A DNA stretch of 64,000 nucleotides. Origin: Flavobacterium cellulosilyticum (GTDB taxonomy: Bacteria > Bacteroidota > Bacteroidia > Flavobacteriales > Flavobacteriaceae). The notes beneath the pieces were generated by a model. That model was not told where the DNA came from. It did no database searches and saw only the letters and a program-made list of their open reading frames with translations. Every line of letters starts with the position of its first letter. Positions within the stretch are counted from its first letter, which is position 1. The stretch lies in NCBI RefSeq assembly GCF_004349355.1, contig NZ_SMFK01000003.1, positions 62,001-126,000 on the forward strand, given 5' to 3'. The translations under genes were made by a program, and so were the position numbers. Positions 21,917-30,788 of this stretch are shown here, piece by piece.

Positions 21917-23125
21917 TTACTTCTTCTTTTCTGGTGGTGCTACAAAATTCATGTCGCTTTTTCCTAAATCTTTTGAGGTAGCAACTGCAATTCCTCTTTG
22001 CTCTCCTTTATTCACCGCGCAATAAAAATGATAGACAACGCCATCATGTTTTACCACAAAAGATTTATGAGCAAACATATTATCATAAGGCTCAGAAGAT
22101 TCAATTAAATTGTCGCCTTTCCAATCGTTCCAATGAATTAAATCGTTCGATACTGCAAAACGGTTAAATGCACCTTGATCCCAACCTGTCCAAAAAGCGC
22201 CAAAATAGAACATTACCCAAGTATCATTAATGCGCTGAATATAGGCATCTCCGGAAATTCCTCTATGATGATTGATTAAAGGTTTGTTGCCATAACGTTC
22301 CCAATGTATCATATCGTTCGACACTGCCATAGCAATGCGCTCTGCTCCTTTAGCTGGATTTAAGCTGTCGCCACGGGCATTGTAATACATAATGAAATCA
22401 TGTCCTGTCGACTTCTCTTTATCTCGAATCACTGTGTTTTTATACATAGTACTGTTGTCCCACCAACGCACATCTTTATCTTTTGGAGATAAAACAGGCT
22501 TGTCTAAACGTTCGAATTCGTGCGCTTTGGTTGGCGAATCTTTGGTATACGCCATCCCGATTGACAACACTCCGGCTTCATAACCTTTGCTATCTCCACC
22601 AAAATAACTCATCCAATATTTATTATCATACTTTTCCCATTCATAACTTCCACCCCAAGTTGGATCTTGCAATGAAATATATCCTGCTTTTTGATTGACA
22701 TCCCAATGTAATTCATTTTTTTTCGAAGTTTTATTTAAATTTTGGTTATCAAGAACCCCCTTTTTTATTTCATCGGTAGAAAAATCTTTTTCGTTGGGGG
22801 TTTCAGAAAAAGACATTACTTTTCCCAAATGTTTCCAATGCAATAAATCATCGCTTTCAGCCAACCAAGTTTCGTAACCTCTACCTCCATAAATCAAGTA
22901 AGTCATAAACCATTTTCCGTCTTTTCGAAATACAGAAGGGCAATCCATTTTATAGGAGTTGTCCGTTGGCACCATCACTAACCCATATTTATAAGGCGTT
23001 TTGATTTCGTTGTAAATCTCCTGCATTACAGCATCGTTGATTTCTCTTTTCTTGAATTTGGTGGCGCAACTGGCGATTAACAAAGTTGCGATTCCAAAAA
23101 CGAGATATTGTATTCTATTTTTCAT
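21917..23125 (-). CDS. Beta-propeller glycoside-hydrolase-like lipoprotein
   Basis: 402 residues starting with a lipoprotein signal (lipobox LIASC, cysteine at about residue 20). The rest shows repeated blades such as DCPSVFRKDGKWFMTYLIYGG, WLAESDDLLHWKHLG and VSNDLIHWNDW. This is the pattern of five-bladed propeller glycosidases (GH43, GH32, GH117 and GH130 relatives). I cannot pick one family. The anchored position suggests action on short oligosaccharides at the periplasmic or outer surface. It lies 42 bp after an unknown gene and 55 bp before GH2 in one leftward unit. Confidence 0.75.
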   Translation of the reverse strand: MKNRIQYLVFGIATLLIASCATKFKKREINDAVMQEIYNEIKTPYKYGLVMVPTDNSYKMDCPSVFRKDGKWFMTYLIYGGRGYETWLAESDDLLHWKHLGKVMSFSETPNEKDFSTDEIKKGVLDNQNLNKTSKKNELHWDVNQKAGYISLQDPTWGGSYEWEKYDNKYWMSYFGGDSKGYEAGVLSIGMAYTKDSPTKAHEFERLDKPVLSPKDKDVRWWDNSTMYKNTVIRDKEKSTGHDFIMYYNARGDSLNPAKGAERIAMAVSNDMIHWERYGNKPLINHHRGISGDAYIQRINDTWVMFYFGAFWTGWDQGAFNRFAVSNDLIHWNDWKGDNLIESSEPYDNMFAHKSFVVKHDGVVYHFYCAVNKGEQRGIAVATSKDLGKSDMNFVAPPEKKK

Positions 23126-23167
23126 TTTGTGGTTTTGACTTACTATTCAAATTGTTAATTTACAAAC

Positions 23168-23953
23168 CTATTTATAAATGAATTCGGTTTTTTCAATTAA
23201 TACATTAGCCTTCATTTTTTTCATTTCTATTGGCAGTCCAAAAGAATTATATTTATATTCATAATTAATATCTATTCCTTCAGTTAAAACATTTCCTGAA
23301 CTAACTTCATAATATCCAAGTAAATATTTTGGGTAAACTAAATTATTTGGGTTTATTTTATCATCATAAGTTTTATTGGGAAAAACAGATTTATCAGAAG
23401 TTTTATATAAAAAATTGCCATTGTTATTTAAAACAATTGTAGCCTTTACAGTAGGCAATCTTCCGTCTTTACAAGATGATATTTTTTCTATTTTATTTGT
23501 AAAATGTGTAAGTTCTGCAATGCAAGGTGACTCCTCATAAACATCTGAATTTGTAACACTTTTACGTAAAATTCTAATTGATGAAATTTCATCACCTTTA
23601 TAATCTATTAGTGTAATTGCACTTAATTTTGGATCGGAATTATCAAAATGAATTTTTGAGATAAAACCATTTTTGTATTCGTACGATTCTATGATTGTAA
23701 ATGACTCACTTTTAATAATACGTTCTTTAATTGTATTGTCTTCATTGTATTTAAAAACTACGTTTTGTTTAAATTCTTCTTTTCCATAATTTATAACATT
23801 TAATTCCTGTAAATGATAATTTGCAGGAATATCTGCAACCATTTTATTAGATGCTTTTTGATTGGTCATTTCTGAATGATTATTAAGAACTGAGTTAAAA
23901 GACAATTGTGTTAAAACAATAGATAAAGTAAATACTAGTTTTAATTTTTTCAT
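23168..23953 (-). CDS. Exported protein of unknown function
   Basis: 261 residues, not recognised as part of any glycan pathway. ATG at 23953 gives a good signal peptide (KKLKLVFTLSIVLTQLSFNS); the longer frame would need TTG at 23986. The mature part is rich in short beta strands of the YEYKNG / YEYKYNSFG kind, like YD-repeat or lipoprotein-like beta sheets. It is more AT rich than the enzymes on either side. A 181-bp gap with a hairpin and a repeat-like stretch precedes it. It looks like an insertion into the enzyme unit rather than a core PUL gene. Confidence 0.7.
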   Translation of the reverse strand: MKKLKLVFTLSIVLTQLSFNSVLNNHSEMTNQKASNKMVADIPANYHLQELNVINYGKEEFKQNVVFKYNEDNTIKERIIKSESFTIIESYEYKNGFISKIHFDNSDPKLSAITLIDYKGDEISSIRILRKSVTNSDVYEESPCIAELTHFTNKIEKISSCKDGRLPTVKATIVLNNNGNFLYKTSDKSVFPNKTYDDKINPNNLVYPKYLLGYYEVSSGNVLTEGIDINYEYKYNSFGLPIEMKKMKANVLIEKTEFIYK

Positions 23954-24017
23954 TCGTTTTGTTTTAGTTTTATTGATATTTTTCAATTTTTGAATTTATC
24001 CTTATTTCAATTTTCAA

Positions 24018-24061
24018 TGGGACGCAGATGACACGGATAAAACTGATCTTCGCGGATCTTT
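24018..24061. repeat. Likely interspersed intergenic repeat
   Basis: A GC-richer block within AT-rich spacer, beginning GGGACGCAGATGACACGGAT and ending GATCTTCGCGGATC. I associate similar strings with repeats scattered in Bacteroidetes genomes. Copy number cannot be tested here, since I see only one copy in the window. Confidence 0.35.
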
Positions 24062-24072
24062 TTTCTTGACAA

Positions 24073-24101
24073 CTTTGTCAAAGTTTTGAACTTTGACAAA
24101 G
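24073..24101. repeat. Perfect intercistronic hairpin (CTTTGTCAAAG type)
   Basis: 13-bp perfect inverted repeat, CTTTGTCAAAGTT (24073-24085) and AACTTTGACAAAG (24089-24101), loop TTG, between the 550-residue propeller gene and the unknown gene. The loop matches that of 18456-18488, and the arm has the same TGTCA-centred layout. Confidence 0.7.
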
Positions 24102-24134
24102 ATTTAAAATCTGCTTAAATTTGTGTTCTATTTT

Positions 24135-25787
24135 TTATTCCAATTCTTTCAATCGAGATTCCATTACGTCTCTGTTCAATTTTACTTTGACCATTCCTGT
24201 AGGGTGAAATCTTTTTTTCAAATCGATTGCATTATAAACAATTGTGTAAACATCGTTCCCTTCTGGAATCAAACAAAGAGGCGTTCGCATAATATCCCAC
24301 CATTTATTGACTTTGGTTTCTATTGGCAAATAATGTGCTTCAGACCAATTTTTTCCATCTTTGGACAACGAATACGCCATCATATTGGGCAAATGATGTC
24401 CCCAACCGTCTGGGCCTCCATCAAAAACAGCGATGTACATTCCGTTTGGAAGTTGGCTGACAATTGGATTTTCCACAAAAAATGGATGCATCGACTTGAT
24501 TGGATTGCTGCCATCTTTTATTCGTGACCAAGGGCCTTCCAAACTATTCGATTCGGCCAAACCAACAAACCAGCCTTTACCAGATTTCTTTGGGTAATCT
24601 GCCCAAGATTGGAATGGAAAGGCTCCGCTGTAAAATCCAAGGTATTTATCGCCGACTTTATACGGAAAAAAAGAAGCCACGCCTTGACGCCCTTCCCAAG
24701 ATTCGGAGTCCAATCCCGGTTCAATAATTATACCAGTATCTTTATATGGACCTGCAATTCCTGCAATTCCTTCTACAGTTGACTCACAACGCCAAATTCT
24801 TCCAAAAGAATGATTGGGTTGAATTTCTTTGTGAACGGTGTAAGCCAAATAATAGCCGTACCATTTGTTTTCTTTTTCACTGAAAACAGGCATATACGAC
24901 CAAATCGCAGCACGACGATCGTTCATCGGATTGTCATCTTCGGTAATTGCATATGTTCCGCTTGCCTGCAAAATCGTGGATTCTCTTTTCCAATGAATGG
25001 CATCCTTGCTTGTCCAGTGACCGATTTTGGTTTTTACACGGTCGTAATACATTTCTATTCCTGCTTCTCCTGCTCTTTCGGTTGGAAACATATGATAAAC
25101 ATCGCCAACTTTTACCACTCGTCCTCCTTCAAAACCACCTTGAATTCCTTCTGTTCCAGAAAACCCTTCGTCAATTACGGGTTTATTTTCGCCGCCGATA
25201 ATTTCGAAAAGCGGTTTTTCATCCGAGAATCCTTCCACGATAAAAGTAGGATTCCATAATTTTCCATCTGGGAATTCTGCATTACGGGAAAGGAGTTTTT
25301 GATTGTTTTTGATTACACCCAAAACCACAAACAAACCTTTTCCTTCTGGATTGATGAAATGCGTTCCTTTCGAAAAAGAAACTGCATACACATTTACCGG
25401 AGGCAACCCTGTTATGGTTACGCCATTTTCGAGAAGCAATTTGGCATTGTTTAATTGGCGGTAAGTTGCATTATCTTTTTCTTGAAAAATTCCAATAAGC
25501 ACTTGAACTGGTTCTTTGAATTTTAGTTTTAATGGCAAATTTATTCCGTTTTTTAAACTTTCTAATGGAAGTTCAACTCCTGTTAATCCTTGCAATTCGG
25601 GAGCCAATCGAACAATATTGTGTTTGCTTCCCGAAAAAACGTGTGCATATTGAGTCGTTTTGAAAGTTTTGTAATTCGGATTTACAACTTCAAAAGGAGC
25701 GGCTTGCCAACTGGAATTTTGAGCCAAAACTGAAAAGCCTAGAAAAATCAGGAACAGACAATAAATATGTTTACTTTTTTGAATCAT
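24135..25787 (-). CDS. Exported propeller-type glycosidase-like protein, unassigned
   Basis: 550 residues with a signal peptide (FSVLAQ, about 1-22). Residues 25-190 form a beta-sandwich. Residues 195-530 are a propeller with blades such as GGRVVKVGDVYHMFPTERAG, GHWTSKDAIHWKRES, WSYMPVFSEKENKWYGYYLAY and YIAVFDGGPDGWGHHLPNMMAYSLSKDGKNW. Repeated acidic residues in the central tunnel region fit a GH43-like or GH117-like fold, but I know no assigned activity. Its start shares one base with the stop of the GH78 gene, so the two are translationally coupled, which suggests a joint role in handling rhamnose-capped oligosaccharides. Confidence 0.7.
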   Translation of the reverse strand: MIQKSKHIYCLFLIFLGFSVLAQNSSWQAAPFEVVNPNYKTFKTTQYAHVFSGSKHNIVRLAPELQGLTGVELPLESLKNGINLPLKLKFKEPVQVLIGIFQEKDNATYRQLNNAKLLLENGVTITGLPPVNVYAVSFSKGTHFINPEGKGLFVVLGVIKNNQKLLSRNAEFPDGKLWNPTFIVEGFSDEKPLFEIIGGENKPVIDEGFSGTEGIQGGFEGGRVVKVGDVYHMFPTERAGEAGIEMYYDRVKTKIGHWTSKDAIHWKRESTILQASGTYAITEDDNPMNDRRAAIWSYMPVFSEKENKWYGYYLAYTVHKEIQPNHSFGRIWRCESTVEGIAGIAGPYKDTGIIIEPGLDSESWEGRQGVASFFPYKVGDKYLGFYSGAFPFQSWADYPKKSGKGWFVGLAESNSLEGPWSRIKDGSNPIKSMHPFFVENPIVSQLPNGMYIAVFDGGPDGWGHHLPNMMAYSLSKDGKNWSEAHYLPIETKVNKWWDIMRTPLCLIPEGNDVYTIVYNAIDLKKRFHPTGMVKVKLNRDVMESRLKELE

Positions 25788-28000
25788 TATTTAACTACTT
25801 TATAACTTATTTGGTACTCCACATTGGGTTGAACCGTCAATTGGTATTTATTTTTAGACAATTCCGTAATTGTTCCCGAGTTGGTTTTTGGTTTTGATTG
25901 ACTTTCGAAAATCAATTTTCCTTCGCCTTCGGCGGCTTTTATTTTTATTGCTGTCTTGCTACAATATACGCTTATTTCTCCTTTTGGAGTTGGCACTTTT
26001 CCTTCCATCCATTCCAAACCGCCTAAATTCGGTTTGATTTCGTATTCGGAATAACCTGGTTTTAAAGGTTTTACGCCTAAATAATATTTCCCCAGCAAAT
26101 AAATTGGGCTGGAACCCCAGGCGTGGCAAAGACTTTTTCCGTAAGGGCGTCCGTACATCGCTAAATGTTCTGTTCCTTTTTTATTTGGGTTGTATTCTTC
26201 CCAGAAAGAAGTTGCACCTTCTTTTAACATTCCTCCCCAATAGTCTTTCATTTCTTTCAAAACATAATTTTGCTCGCCCATAGCACACAAGGCTTCCAAC
26301 TCATAAAAACGCATATAGGGTGTTGTGATTTGAAGAATTTTATCATTGAGCAACACCTTCTTTTTTATACTTTGTTTCTGTTCTTCATTAAAATAATTGA
26401 AAAATATACCGAACATATTAGCGTATCTAGTTACAATATCTTGCATTTTACCGTCTATACGCTGATGCTTCATCACGTTTTCTTTTTTATCCCAAAACAC
26501 ATCGAATAGTTTTGTTTTTAAATCAGCAGCTAATTTTTGATACTGTTTTTGGTCTTCTTTTTCACCAGCAATTTCAGCACTAACTGCCATAGCTTCTAAA
26601 CTTCTCGCTAATAGCATTTGCTCAAAACTAACCTCTCCCTTTTTTGGTAATCCGTCTGCCCAATCAATAAAAACCCAATCGCCTTCTAATGGTTCCAAGA
26701 ATCCGTTTTTGTTTCTCCTTTCTAAACAGAATTCCATCAAGGATTTCATTCGTGGATAAAAAGTTTTGATAAATTTTGTATCTCCCGTGTGTAAATAGTA
26801 ATCGTAAACACCCACAAACCAATACAGCGAATAATCCATTATGATATTAACGTGAGCCGTCACCGGTTCTTTTCCACGCAGCGCCAACAGCGTTCGTTCT
26901 ACGGAAGCCGAATCAAAGAATAAATAATAATTCATTAAATAACTTTGATAAGCATCGCCAGACCAAACCCAACGGTCGCGTTTAATCCCGTCTACAAAAA
27001 ATTCGCGAGTTGTTAATTGCATCGTGTAAGCTGACACATCCCAAATTTTATTCAATTCTTGGTCCGATGATTTGAAAGCCCCACGATAGTCTAATGGTAA
27101 ATATTCATAAAGCATCGAAATAGAATCATATTTTACCGTTGGATCTGCTTGTACTCGAACATATCGGAATGCTTTGGATCCATTATGCGTGTAGGTTTCA
27201 GGTTGGTTTCCATCAAAAGATAAATGATCTAATGTTTCGCATTTGGCGGTATCCAGCGCTTCCTCGCGAGATTCACCATAATAAAGTGCTACTTTTCCTT
27301 TTCCTTTTAAACCGTGAATTTTAATGTAACCAAACGTTTCTTTGCCAAAATCCACCAACTGACCAGCTCCTATTTTTTCTGTTTTTTTTGCGTTCCAAGG
27401 TATGGTTGTTAGTTTAAACCCGGAAGGTTTACTCTCTGGTGAATCAAAATTCCAAGAACCAACAGGTACCCATGGTGTGCCTGATTGTTGTGCTTTTCCA
27501 GTTTCATCAATCCAAAGTTTATCTTCATTGGTCACCTTCCAAGACGCATCAGATTTAACATATTTACCAGCAATATAAATAGCTGGCAACACCTCTTGAT
27601 TATATACTTTAAATGAAATTTTGTGTTTCCCGGCAGGAATTTTTATTGATTTTGGTTGCCCGTAAACCTGCACACCGTCTAAAAGTAATTGAAAAGTGCC
27701 TTCTGAGTAGATTTTTATCTCGTCTAGTTCTGGAATATCGACTTCAGTTTGGAAAGTTACCAAGGCATAAGGACTGTAATATTGCCAAAGCGGTGGAAAT
27801 ACAGCTTCCCGTTCTGTACGTCTTACTTGGATTTTATTGCTTAACCAAACTTCAAAATCTCCCGGATACCAAATCCAAGTGGCTTTACTTTCCTTTGATT
27901 GTGTTTGTGCAAAGCTTGAAAAACCTTGAAATAAAAAACCAATTGCAAAAGCAATAAGCCATATATTTTTTACTGAAAAAATTGTTTTTTTCATATTCAA
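25787..28000 (-). CDS. GH78 alpha-L-rhamnosidase
   Basis: Exported 737-residue enzyme (signal about 3-31, SSFAQ) predicted to hydrolyse alpha-L-rhamnosides. N-terminal beta-sandwich domains run to about residue 300, then the (alpha/alpha)6 barrel begins with FKSSDQELNKIWDVSAYTMQLTTREFFVDG. The catalytic region DGIKRDRWVWSGD (Asp337 to Asp349) is the usual GH78 acid motif. The C-terminal sandwich carries GEISVYCSK. It begins 7 bp after the symporter stop and is coupled to the next gene by a one-base overlap. With GH106 it gives the locus two rhamnosidase families, presumably for different linkages. Confidence 0.9.
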   Translation of the reverse strand: MNMKKTIFSVKNIWLIAFAIGFLFQGFSSFAQTQSKESKATWIWYPGDFEVWLSNKIQVRRTEREAVFPPLWQYYSPYALVTFQTEVDIPELDEIKIYSEGTFQLLLDGVQVYGQPKSIKIPAGKHKISFKVYNQEVLPAIYIAGKYVKSDASWKVTNEDKLWIDETGKAQQSGTPWVPVGSWNFDSPESKPSGFKLTTIPWNAKKTEKIGAGQLVDFGKETFGYIKIHGLKGKGKVALYYGESREEALDTAKCETLDHLSFDGNQPETYTHNGSKAFRYVRVQADPTVKYDSISMLYEYLPLDYRGAFKSSDQELNKIWDVSAYTMQLTTREFFVDGIKRDRWVWSGDAYQSYLMNYYLFFDSASVERTLLALRGKEPVTAHVNIIMDYSLYWFVGVYDYYLHTGDTKFIKTFYPRMKSLMEFCLERRNKNGFLEPLEGDWVFIDWADGLPKKGEVSFEQMLLARSLEAMAVSAEIAGEKEDQKQYQKLAADLKTKLFDVFWDKKENVMKHQRIDGKMQDIVTRYANMFGIFFNYFNEEQKQSIKKKVLLNDKILQITTPYMRFYELEALCAMGEQNYVLKEMKDYWGGMLKEGATSFWEEYNPNKKGTEHLAMYGRPYGKSLCHAWGSSPIYLLGKYYLGVKPLKPGYSEYEIKPNLGGLEWMEGKVPTPKGEISVYCSKTAIKIKAAEGEGKLIFESQSKPKTNSGTITELSKNKYQLTVQPNVEYQISYKVVK

Positions 28001-28007
28001 TTCTATT

Positions 28008-29594
28008 TTAATGTCCGTTAAATATAAGGTAAAGAGCGACCATAACCAAGCAAAGCAAAACCCATAATATTTTCACTTGTTTATCTGGTTTTGCTTCCGG
28101 ATTGATTCGCAAAAGTGTTTGATGATCTTTTTGTCCTGCTTTGTCAAAAATGGTAATCAAATATGCCATTACCGAAAGTCCGACGAAAATATAAAAGGAT
28201 AATAGCAAGAAATGTGGCCATTGATAAACTTCATTTGGAAAAACCCATAAGTATAAAACTCCTATTCCTATACTGATAAAAGTTCCTAAAGTAAGTGTCC
28301 AATTAGCCGCTTTGGTGGTGGTTTTATTCCAAAGTACGCCAAACAAAAATACCACAGACATTGGCGGAGCTATAAATCCTAAAACCGATTGGAAAATGTC
28401 AAAAAGGTTCAAACCTTTAATGCTATCAATTCCCAAAGTGATGAAAATGGATAATAAAGAACCGAAGAATACCACTAATCTTCCTGTTTTTACAATCGTT
28501 TTTTGTGATGCTTCGGGATTGTATTTTTTCACATAAATATCCATTGTAAAAACCGTACTCAAAGAATTCAAAGCCGAACCAATCGTACTAATTAAAGCTG
28601 CAATCAGAACTACAATAATCAAACCTCTTAATCCTGCTGGAAAAAGTTGCGTAACCATTGTCATATAAGCTTCGTCGGGATTTTTTAAATGTGGAAAAAG
28701 CACATAACAAACAATTCCTGGCAAGATGAACAATGGCACATCCAATATTTTTAACCAACCAATAAAGTTAGCTCCCAATTGTCCTTCTTTTAAATTTTTG
28801 GCTCCCAAAACCGATTGTACCATCGATTGATCCGTACACCAAAACCAAACACCCATAATCGGATATCCCAATACTATAGCAATCCAAGGATAATTTTTAT
28901 CATCAGCCGGAAGTAATAAATTCCAATACGAACCCGGAGTTTGCGCATAAATCGCTTCTAAACCTCCCGCTTTTTCCACTCCCATTACAACCAATAATAA
29001 TGAAACCGCAATTAGTAAGAGCATCTGAAAAACATTGGTATAAGCAATGGCTTTCAATCCTCCTGCTGCAGCAAAAAATCCGGATAAAATCACCATCATT
29101 ATCACCGAAAGATACATCGGCAAATCCAACAATTGTTGTACCAAAACTCCTCCAGCAAATAAAGTCAAGGATAACCAAGAAATTAAAATCGTAATTAAAG
29201 TATACCAAGCTAATATATTTCGAGTCGAATCACCAAAACGCTTTCCCATAAATTCTGGAAGCGTGAGCACTTTGGCTCCCATATATCTTGGCGAAAAAAC
29301 TACCGCCAAAAGCAGAATAAAGACAAAGGCGTACCAAGCAAAATTACCCGCAACAATCCCCGAAGTAAAACCCACACTGGCAGAAGCAATCAGCATGGAT
29401 GGTCCAACATTTGTTCCCCACATATTTAATCCAATACTGGTCCAGCCCAAGGTATTCCCCGCTAAAAACAGGTTTTCATCTGATTTTTTATTTTTCACAA
29501 ATGAAATATAATAACCAAATGCTACCAATACCAACAAATAACCCACAATAATAATGTAATCGACTGGTTCTAAAAAACTACTGATTTGACGCAT
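28008..29594 (-). CDS. Sodium/solute symporter (SSS family), sugar transporter
   Basis: Inner-membrane transporter of 528 residues with about 13-14 hydrophobic segments. It has the family pattern near the start (YLLVLVAFGYYISF, then LFLAGNTLGWTSIGLNMWGTNVGPSMLI) and the central SALNSLSTVFTMDIYVKKY stretch. SSS members couple sodium entry to uptake of sugars or sugar acids. In this locus rhamnose or galacturonate-type products are likely cargo, by inference. Its ATG lies 2 bp after the oxidoreductase stop and GH78 begins 7 bp downstream, so it sits in the tightly packed core of the enzyme unit. Confidence 0.93.
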   Translation of the reverse strand: MRQISSFLEPVDYIIIVGYLLVLVAFGYYISFVKNKKSDENLFLAGNTLGWTSIGLNMWGTNVGPSMLIASASVGFTSGIVAGNFAWYAFVFILLLAVVFSPRYMGAKVLTLPEFMGKRFGDSTRNILAWYTLITILISWLSLTLFAGGVLVQQLLDLPMYLSVIMMVILSGFFAAAGGLKAIAYTNVFQMLLLIAVSLLLVVMGVEKAGGLEAIYAQTPGSYWNLLLPADDKNYPWIAIVLGYPIMGVWFWCTDQSMVQSVLGAKNLKEGQLGANFIGWLKILDVPLFILPGIVCYVLFPHLKNPDEAYMTMVTQLFPAGLRGLIIVVLIAALISTIGSALNSLSTVFTMDIYVKKYNPEASQKTIVKTGRLVVFFGSLLSIFITLGIDSIKGLNLFDIFQSVLGFIAPPMSVVFLFGVLWNKTTTKAANWTLTLGTFISIGIGVLYLWVFPNEVYQWPHFLLLSFYIFVGLSVMAYLITIFDKAGQKDHQTLLRINPEAKPDKQVKILWVLLCLVMVALYLIFNGH

Positions 29595-29596
29595 TT

Positions 29597-30676
29597 TTAA
29601 TTACTTATTGATGAAAGGTTAAACTCTTCTACTATTGCTGCAATTTTTACTGGCATTCCAGTAGCTAAACTTCTGTCCATTGCTTGCAATAGGGCAACAG
29701 TTCCAATACCTTCTTTCATGTCTGGATAAGCAGTGAAACCTTGTTCGATACTATCCGCAAAATATTCTAAATAGTTTTGGTATTCTCCTGCATGATGGCT
29801 CTGCCCTTCAAAACGGAAAAAATGTTTCAATGCAGCATCACCCCAAGTCACTACTTTTTCTTCACCATCTTTGGTGGTAACCGCATAACGCAATTCGTGA
29901 TAATCCGCTTGACTTGCTCCTTCAGTTGCTCTCAAAATCACACTCATACCGCTATCTCGTTGCGCTGGTTGCGTTGGCGAAGTATACACACCGCTTACAC
30001 GGGCAATTCTTCCATCAGTTGCTTTGAAGATAAAATGCATGGTATCTTCGTTTTTCAATCCTGCTACTGAACCATTACTGCTAATCATTCCATAGCCCAT
30101 TACTTCTTCTATGTTGGGCAAATACCAACGAATAAAATCCACTGGATGACTTAATCCTCCGTACAACCATTTAAAAGATTGTTTTAACGACCACTCTTTT
30201 TCTAAAAACCAACGGTGATCTGCATGATAATGGGATTCAATAGTAATTAAATCGCCTATTAATCCTGCTTCAAAATCAGCTCTTTGTCTTTTAGCCGGTT
30301 CAAAAAAACGTGAACTTTGACCAATAAAAACTTTCTTTCCCGTCTTTTCACTGAGCTCCAATAAGGCGGAGGCATCTGAAAGATCATCAATAAAGGGCTT
30401 GGTACATACTACATGTTTTCCGTGTAATAATGCTTGTTTCACATGTTCTGCGTGCAAATGATCAGGTGTATAAATGGCAATGATATCGATTGCGCTATCT
30501 TCTAAAAGTTCATTATAATTAGTGGTATACGAATGAAAATCAAATTCTTGGGCTCTTTGTTTGCACAAGTCCTCATTTCTGTCACATACTTTTACCAATT
30601 CCAATTTGGAACTTTTTAAAGCGGCCGACATGGTACTGCGTCCTTCTCCAAGACCTAGAATAGCTATTTTTAACAT
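29597..30676 (-). CDS. Gfo/Idh/MocA-family NAD(P)-dependent oxidoreductase
   Basis: Cytoplasmic sugar oxidoreductase of 359 residues with no signal peptide. The Rossmann fold opens with IAILGLGEGRS, a variant of GxGxxG. Further on are IYTPDHLHAEHVKQALLHGKHVVCTKPF, with the family's conserved EKP-like lysine (CTKP), and the C-terminal GFO_IDH_MocA domain with SHPVDFIRWYLP. Likely substrates are a monosaccharide or sugar acid delivered by the adjacent symporter, but the specificity is unknown. It follows the beta-helix/mutarotase gene by 111 bp containing a large hairpin, and the symporter starts 2 bp after it. Confidence 0.9.
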   Translation of the reverse strand: MLKIAILGLGEGRSTMSAALKSSKLELVKVCDRNEDLCKQRAQEFDFHSYTTNYNELLEDSAIDIIAIYTPDHLHAEHVKQALLHGKHVVCTKPFIDDLSDASALLELSEKTGKKVFIGQSSRFFEPAKRQRADFEAGLIGDLITIESHYHADHRWFLEKEWSLKQSFKWLYGGLSHPVDFIRWYLPNIEEVMGYGMISSNGSVAGLKNEDTMHFIFKATDGRIARVSGVYTSPTQPAQRDSGMSVILRATEGASQADYHELRYAVTTKDGEEKVVTWGDAALKHFFRFEGQSHHAGEYQNYLEYFADSIEQGFTAYPDMKEGIGTVALLQAMDRSLATGMPVKIAAIVEEFNLSSISN

Positions 30677-30718
30677 TAGTTAGATTATTATTTATTTAAT
30701 TTTTTGATTAATGATATT

Positions 30719-30788
30719 TGATTAACGATTCTTGATTTTAGAATTTTTACATCTGCAATCAAGAATCGTTAATCAGCATTCTAAAATC
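30719..30788. repeat. Large intercistronic hairpin with a competing stem
   Basis: Perfect 19-bp inverted repeat at 30719-30737 and 30757-30775 (arm begins TGATTAACGATTC), loop 19 bases. A second possible pairing, GATTTTAGAAT (30734-30744) with ATTCTAAAATC (30778-30788), overlaps the first arm, so the two stems exclude each other. The region lies just after the beta-helix gene; base 30788 is the last base of its stop codon. Confidence 0.65.
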
